DNA of 64,000 nucleotides from Nyssa sinensis (Eukaryota > Streptophyta > Magnoliopsida > Cornales > Nyssaceae), in assembly GCA_008638375.1 (NCBI GenBank), contig VIRR01000495.1, forward strand, positions 62,001-126,000. The letters run 5' to 3'. The translations under genes and the position numbers were made by a program. Positions 10,723 to 21,545 of this stretch are shown here, piece by piece. Below the pieces are notes generated by a model, which was not told the origin of the DNA, ran no database searches, and was given only the letters and a program-made list of their open reading frames with translations. The stretch's first letter is position 1; each line of letters opens with the position of its first letter.

Positions 10723-13700
10723 ATGTGTTGTTATTGAGGGGCCTACATAAGTGGCTTTTAACGAGCATGAGTGCTTACTTTTGGGTTTTGGCATAAAAGA
10801 AAATGTGTGGGAAGGAAAGAAGGCGTTGTTTCTAAGCTGACTAAGAAAATGGAAAGGAAAAGAAGATAGAAACAATGAAGGAAACTTAAAAAGAAGAGTT
10901 GGAGGAGATATGGTGGCCAAGCATCTATAAAGTTTGAGAAGAAGAGAGAGAAGCAAAAGTTTGCTTGATGACAACCCTTACTTTTCTTGCACACGCACAC
11001 CCATGCATCTACCTCACAAAGACCACTCTCCACCTCACACTGCCTTTTCCTTTTCTTTTTAGTGCTCTTCCTTGGCCCATTTGCCTCGGATGCTCATACG
11101 CAGATAAAGGCCATATATACATCTCAGTATATTTTTTATTTACGTGATCTTCGTCTGAATTATCAGAATCAATGGTAATTAATTACTCCCTCATATGGTT
11201 GGCTTTTGGCTTTAGCCTTGGCTTCATCTTCATTTTTTATATCTTATCACCCTATTTACTTGTACCCTCCTAAGACAAAATAACGAGACTTAGCTTACCC
11301 ATTTGAATTAAGGTCACAACCCTTGTGCCCTTGTCAATGGCGCCTCAACCCACTTGTATTTTTTTCTCAATTTTTTTTCCCATTAATTAGTGTCCTTTCA
11401 TGGCCTTGTAGATTTTGATTTGTTTGTAATTGTAGGGTGAGAAAATATATTACTATATCAGAAAGCAAACATGCATGGGAGACAAAAGCAAGAAACGTAG
11501 TAAAAAATATTGAAAATGATAAATGAGATCTGAGATGATTGAAAACCCTTACCAAATTCATTTGGAAATAATTTAGAATTAAAGAAGAAAAACTGCACAA
11601 AAAAAAATATAGTAAAACAATTGCATCTTTGTCTATTTAATATTTAAAACACTCATTTCATATAAGTTCAACTTATATTAGTATGGTCCTTTTTTAATAA
11701 TTATACTCCCAATGTCTTTTAAGTACCATGTAGTGGGGTCACACTAGTTTCTTTTCTTCCCCTTTTGTTTTTTTGGTGAGAGATAATAGAATAGAAATTA
11801 CTAAAGTGATTGGGGCTTTAGCTGGTGCAAGAAGGGTGGACAGTGGACACCAGAGATATGGCTATTTCAATCAACCCCTTTTTTTTCAAGTGCCCCCCAC
11901 TCAACTGGCCTTACTATGCATTTCTTTTTTTTCTTTTGTATCTTTGAAGAAGGCAAAAGCTGGCCATATTGTCTGGGGGTCATGAGCATATATATATATA
12001 TATATGTTCTCAAATAAGACTGAAAATCTCTCACTCCGAGGAGGCTTCTCCGTCACAAAAGTGCTTATCTCTCAATTCCATAATGAAAAGTTGTTTATCA
12101 TTATACTTTCCATGGAAGGGTGATCTTTTAGAGCTTCAAAATGCGTGCTACTTTTATGGGCTTACTCTCTATATCTGGAAGATGCTTAGATGGTGCTCTC
12201 TCTCTCTCTCTCTCTCTCTCCCTCTGGAATCTGCTTTCATCTATTGAAGTGACTAAAGGCAACAATGGCAGGTCCATCACAGAGCAATTCACATATTTTG
12301 GGTTGGAAGTGTGATAAGGGAAAGTCTCTTTTCCATTCATTTGCTCGTGTTCTTCCCCTTTCTCCTCCCAATTGAAAACTGGTCCATCAATTCTTTAATT
12401 CTTTTACTCAACTTAATTCAACTCAACTCGTCAAAATTTTTATTTATATAAATTCCACTCTGCTATTAAAAGCATATTGTTGAAAATAAACAATATATTT
12501 AAGGAGAAAAAAATGACACAAGCAATTTACATGGTTTGGCATAGTTTTACGTCTGTGAAGTCAAGCGGTTAAGTTCTTTACTATATAAAAAATAGCGGTA
12601 TTACAATATATTTATACTGTCTCAAAATTAAAACCCTAACCTGGTACATTAAAACCTTCCGCTTTATTCCGCCCAAAAGGCCTATATACTAGTTTTACAT
12701 ATTACAAAAATACGAACCACGATCTCTAACACATAATATCTTATGCTATGTTTTACCAGCGTACAATTGGGCAAATGAAAGTTTAGGACTTTCCCAATTT
12801 CAGGAACTGATTAAATGTATGTAATTTAGAAAAACTAAGGAAAATGTTGAAACAATTTTTTTTTGGCTTGTTTAGGACACCCTTTAGCTTAGCCAAAAAT
12901 CAATTGGAACTTCTCTTGCCATAAACTTCTGGATTGAAAGTTACTCAAGCTTGATTGATCAATGTGAAGTTCAAAAAAAGAAATTTGAAAATGAAAATCT
13001 AAGATAGAGATAGGGGTGAACCAAATTTGTGGAGGACAAGGGTTCCAGGTCCTGTGTGCACTCAAGACATCTTTTAAGTTTTGGAAAATGACTCTTCATT
13101 GCCTTTTTAAAGCACAATTATTGATAAAGAAATTCCCTTTGTCCCAGACCATATGCAATGCCTTTTCCAATCATAGATCAAAGAGCCCTTGTATTTGTTC
13201 CACCATGGTTGTTGCACCTCATATACACTCGCACTACCCATATTATAAGTCACAGGACACTCATGTACCTATCGATGTAACACTCTATAATAGTAGTATA
13301 CGATTAACTTAGGAAAGAAGACAGTTATTTGATGATAAACAATCCTCTTTAAATATGGCAAGTTAAATGCATTTGATAATCTAATTGTGTGATAACAAGT
13401 GTGAATGCAAAAAAGGTTTTTTTTTTTTATTTTTTTAAATTCATTTTTACCACAATTGGGAATGTTTCAATCTTATTTTCCAAACTCATATAGTTGCAAA
13501 ATAGTGTTCCTCAAATCTTGAGACACCTTTAATAATTATCATTTCATATATTAAAGGCATTAAGTTTCAAAATAATTCAATCTTTTATAATGCGATTATA
13601 TTGAAGAAACTCACATTTTGCAAAAATAAAAATGTAAGAGGTATTTTTTGAAAAGACACATTTAAATTATAAAATTAAATATGCGTTTACACCTTTTTGT

Positions 13701-15790
13701 CTAACAAACGTCTTTTCCGAAAGACATTTGTTTGCTACTACATATCTTTGCATACTCCAATTCGATAAAATTATTCAAGAACATAAATGACAAAAAATTG
13801 TCAGCTATTTACTTTCGACTCCAAAAACAATTAATTGTATTAATCTTGGTAATCCAAAAAGAAAATGTCTGTGCTAGTTTTTTGAAGCTTGAAATTGGGG
13901 CTCCAAACTTATATCAATATGGGGAAAAGTAAAGCCAAAGAAGATCATTTGCTTCATTGCTTGGATCACCCAAAAAACTCCAAACCTTTGGACCCATTTA
14001 TTTAGAGCTTTTCCAAGTTTAGAAATTGGAATCTCACAGAAAAGTCACAAGAAAACACTAGTTAGTTAAGAGTGTAGAAATGAAAAAAAAAAATGAACCC
14101 CACCAACTTGATTTGGGTTTGAAATTGTGTTACAAAAGAAGCTAGAAAAAAAGTGAGTCTGAGTTATCATAAAGAAGAAAAAGAGAGAGAATCTGATTGT
14201 CAGAATAATGATCTTTGTCTCAAGTACAAGTGTTCCATTTCAAACTAAAAAGATCTTCAACACGTCTAACCTGAACCCAAGAACAAGAACAAACCCATTT
14301 GAGGTTATTATGAAGAATGCTCCCATTGGATTATGCTTGAAAGACTGTTTTTGGGTGCCAAGATTGGGCCTCCATGGGCCATTGTTTCTGTCAACTTCCA
14401 TCGTTGGCCACCCACCACTTGCATTTCAAATGGGCTTTATAGAAAAAGAGTTTCATTTAAGAATAATGTTTTAATGTCCGTGTTCATTTTGGTGTCCATC
14501 TTTTTACCGGGAGGATCCCGGTGGTAATGGGCACATGATGATGGACTACATCTCATGTGAGATAATGAAAATAAAGACATGAATATTAAAATATTATTTT
14601 TTATTTAAATTCCTTCGTATCCATGTTAGCAATACCAAACTGTCATTTTATGATAGAGAAATGGAATTTTTTGAGGTGGAAAAGTCCATTGGGGATGTTT
14701 TGACTCTTGAAGACATATGAAAAAACAAATTAGAATTTCCCTTTTCCTTTTATTCCCTTGAAACATATATTTCAGGGGAGGGGTGGATAATGGATAATGA
14801 CCCTTAATCTTGATAATGCATGCAAACAACAGAAATTTGGTCTTCCTAGCTTGCATCATTTGTGTAATAAGTATGAAAAGCAATACTTGTCCAAACACCA
14901 TCTTAGGTTTCTTTCTTTTGTCCCCAACTCCCAACATGGGACCCCATGTTATATATTCCAATAAGGATGGTGTTTCTGTTCATCAAAAAGTAAAAGAAAC
15001 ATAAACAGCAATTAATCAAGTCATCATGTCACAAGCCATTTTTCTACAGAGTTATATTGGGATAACCCTTTTCAGATAAAAACTTTCCCTTTTAAACCTT
15101 GCATTATCCCCTTTTTTTTTACCACTTTTTTTTACCGTTAAAAAAAAATATCCTTACCACTTTTTTTTGAAAAATGTTATTCACACTCTGTTTTTTCACT
15201 TGAGTTTTAAATATTTTTTTAATAATTAAAATTATACTTTTTTGAAGCTCAATTGAACAAATTGAGAGTGCAGATAGAATTGCCCTTTTTTTTTTAAGTA
15301 TCATTTTGGCCTCTCCAAGTGTAAAAAGGAATACTAATTAACTTTTTCGTTTGTTGTACTGATTATTGATTGTGGAAAATTTTATTGCAAAAAGTAGTAA
15401 TACAATAAACTCAAAACCTACATGAGACAAAGTATTTTAATCATTAAATATTTTTAAGATTGAGTTTTCGTTTATTTCGGTCACTTTATCTCTATTTTAT
15501 AAGTCATCAAATAAATAAAATATCATATATGTTTCATATGAACTCGAGTAGCATTACCCTTTACATGTATTATTATCACCTTTTGTTTAGGGGTGGAACT
15601 ATTTTTTATTTTTTTTTCTCAACATTTTTTGCATAATTATTACATGTGCACGAAAAGGGAAATGCTTAAAATGATTAAAATAAAATTGAGAAAAAAGTTT
15701 TATCGTAATAGTACTGTTTAAATTTGAATATTTATATAAAACTCATATAAATTCTGTATAATTTTAGATCTAATCATAATATTATAAGTA
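9926..15790. other. Intergenic region without recognisable genes
   Basis: AT-rich intergenic DNA. It contains a 31-unit (GA)n array at 10658-10719, a (CT)n array at 12198-12220 and short (TA)n runs. Open frames of 60-230 codons occur (for example minus 10282-10974), but they run through microsatellites or low-complexity sequence, lack any recognisable domain and show no splice-linked partners. I see no tRNA, rRNA or known miRNA precursor here. Confidence 0.6.
10658..10719. repeat. (GA)31 microsatellite
   Basis: An uninterrupted GA tract of about 62 bp, the longest pure dinucleotide array in the window. Its translation creates the Arg-Glu and Ser-Leu open frames on the two strands. Confidence 0.97.
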
Positions 15791-15794
15791 GGGC

Positions 15795-16110
15795 GGTAAA
15801 ATGAGCTGAATTATATTTGAACTCGGCTCGTGATCAATTTGTTAGAAATTAGCTCGCAAGATTAACAAGTCATGCTTAAACAAATTTTGAGACTTGTAAA
15901 TTTATTGAGCTTGAGCTCGACTCGTTAAATTAAAAATAGTCTAATACTATATAAAAAAATCGAACAACTCGAGTTTGACTCATGATTAACTGGAGTCAAG
16001 GTCCGTTCAAGATTTGCTCAAAATATTAATAAACTAAACTTAAATACAAATTTATTTATTTTAACGAATCAAACTTAAACAAACTCGATTCAATTCGACT
16101 TGACTTATTT
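15795..16110. repeat. Dispersed repeat family copy 1 (CTCGACTCG-type)
   Basis: The segment holds the phrases TGAGCTTGAGCTCGACTCGTT, CTAATACTATATAAAAAAATCGA, ACTCGAGTTTGACTCA and AACGAATCAAACTTAAACAAACTCGA. Similar phrases in the same order occur at 33855-34205 and, more decayed, at 59775-60090. It resembles a very common class of plant intergenic repeats rich in alternating GAGCTCG words. No coding capacity is visible and termini cannot be set. Confidence 0.6.
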
Positions 16111-16429
16111 ACTATCTTAATTATCGGATGAGATTTTATGAATTAATATTCAATAATTTTAAGAGTTAAATGAATAATTATATAAATAAATTATTATTAT
16201 AATATATTTATACATAATTTATCATCTGATAGTTGAAACTATAATAACGGATCCATGCAATATTTTTTCAAGACTTTATTATTGCTGGACTTTATCTCTC
16301 AGGTAACATAGGGAAAAAAAAGTATAAGAGGAATGATAACACCGTGATACTATCTCTATAATGAGTTATTTTTTATGAATTTACGTGAATTCTAATGCTG
16401 CCCACTTTTTAACCTAAGCGTAGGACGAT

Positions 16430-16960
16430 CATTAATTCAGATCATGACACCTGTAATCCTACACAGTGCCTACCCATAGAGTGAGCACAAGACAAATATC
16501 CTTAATCTCAGATCCAACGGTGAGGATCAAGTGGCAAACCATTGATAACGACATGTCATCATCGAGGCTGTGAAAGTTGATTGGAAGGGTCATATGTGGG
16601 GCCATTTTACTGTTCAAATTGGCGTCCGTAGATTTTGGATTGCCATCATGTGTGTGTACGTCCATCGTCACGTCCTGTTAGAAATTAAAGCTGGGATGGA
16701 AATTGGAACCATCCTCTCTCTCCCCCTCCCCTGTATCAGCCGTACACGTGGCTTAACGACGATTGAGACAGTTGTAATTAAGGATATCTATTGTCATTTT
16801 CATCTCACTGTTCCCCCAACGATACAACACATAAGACAATCAGTCGCGATCGTTGGATCGGAGTCCAGTACACCAAGGAGATCTCAATCAAAACCGTGTA
16901 ATCTGGGTCCTGCCTGTTCCATTGCATAATCGCCACTTGTAGAGTGTAGAAAGTTAGGAC
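16430..16960. other. Relatively GC-rich non-coding block with a G-box core
   Basis: This block stands out from the AT-rich flanks. It contains an ABRE/G-box core (ACACGTGGC at about 16744-16752) and inverted words GATCCAACGGTGAGGATC (near 16510) and CGATCGTTGGATCGGAG (near 16847). Open frames at 16570-16929 (+) and 16459-16671 (-) have no recognisable domains. It could be a distal regulatory block, an old element or a transcribed non-coding locus. Confidence 0.35.
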
Positions 16961-18368
16961 AAGTTCTTCCATCCGCGCATTGCACACACTAGTAATCCTC
17001 ATGGAGAATGTTTTCCTTTTTCTTTTTCTTTTTTTCTAAGAAAAATTAATATTTGAAGCACAATAAAAATAAATATATATATATATATATATATAGATTT
17101 AGGCTATGTTTAAATAGTGATTCAAATATAATTTTTTTAAAAATTTTGTAATTAATTTTTTAAAAACTGTAAAAATATATTTAGATATAAGAATCTAAAT
17201 TATAAAAAATTAAAATTAATAATTTGTCAAACACGTATCATAGGTTTTAAAATTAAATTTTATTAAAGTTATTATACCAATAAAACATATTATTATATAA
17301 TTTTTTAATTTTTTTGAATGAATTAATAAGAGATATCCTAATCCAGTTTACGTGCATTAAATTAAATTCTTTTTTTTTTTTTTTCGTAATAACCATACCC
17401 ATCTTTTTTATTATGGGTTTGATAACTAAGTGTTAAATTAAATAATCTTACATACTTCAATAATTTTATGTTTTAAAAGGATTAATTTCTAAATAATAAT
17501 AAAAAATTAGTAGAAATTTTTTTTCTTTCTCAAATCTTGGAGGGGCTGTCCTGCCCCTTTCCAAGTCTGTCAATGACTGACATTGAATCTATATATATAT
17601 ATATATTCTTTCATGCAAAGTAATTATCAAAATAATAATTCCTACATGATGACAATTTTATGTGAAAAAAATTAAGACAATAGACATCAAGTGGATTGGT
17701 AATAAACTTTATCAAAAAATGAAAATGAAAATTCATAAGCTCCGACAAAGTAATCTCTTGCTGTTGATGTTCTTTTCAATCTCTACGCATTTCATCCTCC
17801 ACTAAAAAAAAGAATAAAAATAAAAATAATTCCTTATTCTCACTGTACCTTTCCTTTGTTTGATTAAGACATAATTTAATTAAGACATAGGATGGTTGAA
17901 TGTTTGATTTTCAGTAATGATGCTGTTGTCTTAAAATACAAATTCAGTTAGTTGTAATTTCAATTCAACCCTTTATAGGTTTGGTTGTTAATTGTGATTT
18001 TAGTTCATTTTCATACACTGTAAAGTCAAGTGTAAACATAGAAATAAAAAGGTCAGGGTATCTGGTCAAACCTTACCTAAACCCTAATCAATTATTAGAC
18101 CCCAAATCAATCATTTGAATAAATTGGGTGGAGATTTTGATTTTCTCATCATCTGGGTCTCATCTAGTGGAGGTGTGATGGGTTAAACGGAAGACACTAA
18201 TCTGGTAAAAAGCTAAGAGAATGTTTGGGAGAGTAAGTGATACTCCAAATTGTAGGATTGTGCCGCGGTTCTCTACTGCTTCAAAGACCTTCGTTGAAAA
18301 ATGAAAGAGCCGTCCGTGATTCTCCTCTTCCCGCCCTGTCAAATTAGCCCTAATCATCTAATTTGGTC

Positions 18369-18484
18369 GATCCAATTCAAATGGACCCATGTGTGTGTGT
18401 GAGTGAAATGGAGCCAGAAAGCAGAGGAAGTGGATCATATTGTGTGTCTAAGAAACTCTCAAGAGTGTTGATCCAATTCAAATA

Positions 18485-18527
<43 letters not shown>

Positions 18528-18712
18528 AGTGAAATGGAGCCAGAAAGCAGAGGAAGTGGATCATATTGTGTGTCCAAGAAACTCTCAAGAGTGTTGATCC
18601 AATTCATATAATATATATATGTGTGTGTGTGGGTGAGTGTGAAAAATGGACCAGAAAGCAGGGAAAGTGGATCACATTGTGTGTCTAAGAAACTCTTTAA
18701 AGAGTGAGCTGA
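18369..18712. repeat. Three-copy minisatellite with embedded (TA)n(TG)n
   Basis: Units beginning GATCCAATTCAA start at 18369, 18470 and 18596. Each continues through a TG array into AGTGAAATGGAGCCAGAAAG, then GGATCATATTGTGTGTC and AAGAAACTCT. The third unit has drifted at both ends. Unit lengths are about 101 and 126 bp, the difference being the TA/TG array. Confidence 0.92.
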
Positions 18713-19451
18713 GAGGTAAAGAAGACATGTCAGTGTGTCACCATCTGTCTATGACCATAAAGTTCTTTAATAAAGAAAGAAAACCTTGTTTTAATCTTAA
18801 ACCCCGATTAAGCAAGCCCACTTGAAAACGTTGTCAGAACTAACACTTTTTTGGACATTCTTACTCTAATGAAAAAGAAAAATGAAGCCATCTCTAGTTT
18901 ACTTTTACTCCAAATAAATCCATCTAAACAATTTGTTAGTTTTTCTCTTTAAAAAAAAAACTATGAGCAACCATTCTACATAAACCCATCTCTATTTTCT
19001 TTTACTAATTTTACTCCACCCAAGTCTCACCATTTTATCTTTGCTTTTCTCTCTCTGTTCTCTCTCTAATAAAGCCAACAATCACATATTGTCGTTAAGT
19101 CATCTCCACCCTAAACACATTTTTGAAGAAGCTTCTCTCTCTCAAATATCTTTTTATATATATATATATATATATTAGGTGTGATTTGAGTTTTATATCA
19201 CTATTTGACGTAAAGTGACAGCATCTCATTATTTGAATTTACGATTGATAATCACATCACATTACATCATTATACGATCTAACCATAAAAATATATTCCT
19301 ATTATAATTGCAGCAAGTTAAAACTACACTACTATGACAATAGTTATAATTAATAGGGTTGTTTGCAGGGCTAATAGACTATGAATTGTCAATAAAGCCA
19401 ACATATTAGGCTTTTCTATAATTATAATAATAATAATAATACAGCCAAACA

Positions 19452-19509
<58 letters not shown>

Positions 19510-21545
19510 CATGGCCTGAAAGGTTTAATAAAATGATTGTGCTTAAAAAAAGCAGAATAAAACAATAAATGAAGAGCTCCAAAGGAGATGAAAGAGGAGT
19601 TTAAAGTTTAAACTAATCATGTCGGGGTCCAATAGTACAAGCCTCATGTGACTTTGATTAGGAGAGTCATTAAATAACCAAAAACATCAGCAAATTCAAT
19701 GTATAATAATAATACAACTGTTGGCATGCATAAATATATAAGATGATAAGAGTGTGAAAATTGTAAACTAAACATTAAAATATATTAACAAAAAAATATT
19801 AGTTTAATGCACCCACCATAATAGATATAGCAGAAAACATTACAAGCTAGCAATGAGAGAGATGCATATATATATATATATATATATATGCATGTACTGA
19901 AAGGAATTTAGGCCAACATCCGATCGTTGATACCTGCAATACCCGAAATCTATGGACACCACCATCCCACTTTTATACCATTTTTTCTTGGAACTATATG
20001 TATGTGTGTGTAAATATATGAGAGAGAGAGAGAGAGAGATCAAATCGATTCAATAATTTTCCTTAAACAAGAAGATGGGTTCAATAACCTAATCTGAGCG
20101 GCAATAATTTTACTGATTAAAAAAAACAGAGACACACAAAAACACACTAAAGTGCAGGACTTTGATGTTTCTAAAAAATGGGAGTGTTGGGATATAAAAT
20201 CATATCTATTCAAATTCAGCTATTCCATTTGTGTTGTGAAGAGTTTCATGTAATGGCTGAAATATATGGACAAGAATGACAATGGCAAACCATAAAATTT
20301 CTGGCACTCAAATTATGCCTGTCTTGTATTGATCAAAAGAAAAAATTGTGCCTGTTTTGTTCTTTTGTTCGTCACATATGCCCAGAAGTAGCCATCCAAT
20401 GGAGTAGCAAATGAAAATTCTGGAAAGCGAGTTTTTCAATCAAAGATAGGGTTTAAATCAGATCATTCTACAGGATGGTTTGAAAATTATAATAGGTTAG
20501 CACTCAAACTCAAAAACTAGACCAATTGCAAGATGGGAAGGATCATCCAGACAACTAACTAGTGCATTTCTGCAGGTAAGGCAATTTTGGGACGGAAGTA
20601 TTTGTAGCAGGGGCCATTTCGGCAGGTGTGGCCCACAATTTTCATCTCCGCACATGGGGCCAACGGGTTCTAACTAGCATAATACAATAGCAACTAAGTT
20701 CAATATCAACAAGGCCTAACAGAACTATAATTTGTGCAAAGTAAGCTGAATGATGAATATCAGTCTTCGTTGGAACAGGGTGAGGCAAACAAATTAGAGA
20801 TGCCTCCATAGAATTAGAAGCTGACAAATGTAGGATTCATGAAATATTCAGTTTAGGGAATATCATGGATTTTGAGAATTTATTTATAAAGAAAAAAAAA
20901 AAAACACCTTGGAAAGGTAAATATTCTAGTGGTATGACAAAATTCAGTAAGAATTGGTAATGCTTGGGAAGATAATAAGAAATCAGAGATGCAAAAAGCA
21001 AGACTAGAAGATCTGACAAACAATTAACAAATTGTGCAATGACAAATCTATTTAATTTGTCATGTATGGAAAACAAAAACACCTTCACAAGATCAAATAC
21101 GGGATAAGATCACAAAACAACATGTAACTGAGAAAATGTACCCAAATCATTCTCCAGAGACACCAATTGAAAGGGTTAATGCTTCTTTTTTCCATTTCTG
21201 GTTTTGTCTTTTTGTTAAGTGTACAACAAAACAAACAGCCCCCCAACATAATTGGAAAGAACTCTTGTTTCTTGCCAAAACAGCATGAAAACACCATAAT
21301 AGTTATACCCACATCCAACATAAGAGATTGAAAGAAAGAGAACTATACTAGACCATCCAGCAACTAAAATGTCTGGTTCATTTTTACTTGGAAACAATCT
21401 GCCTAAACCGCAAAGACAATTAGGAAAGGAAAATCACAGGCAAGAAAATTCGAAAGATCAGAGATTAATACAGTAAGTTATTACTTGTGTGAGGCACCAT
21501 CATGACAAGAATGAATTGGAGAATTGCATATAAAAATGCGGCTCC
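18713..21545. other. Intergenic sequence and 3' flank of the HAM gene
   Basis: No gene recognised. It includes a (CT)n(CA)n array at 19452-19508 and (TA)n runs at about 19156-19174 and 19867-19890. The last 500-700 bp next to 21545 probably include the 3' UTR of the minus-strand HAM gene, but no poly(A) site could be assigned. Confidence 0.5.

Noticed and set aside
10282..10974. 230-codon minus-strand open frame
   Set aside because: It runs through the GA microsatellite (a long Ser-Leu repeat), has no recognisable domain and lies in AT-rich, low-complexity DNA.
14506..14522. Palindrome ACCGGGAGGATCCCGGT as a terminator or operator
   Set aside because: Arms are only 7 bp, no gene adjoins it, and such a palindrome is expected by chance in a window of this size.
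16570..16929. 119-codon plus-strand frame as a gene
   Set aside because: No domain and no context; the opposite strand is also open over part of it.
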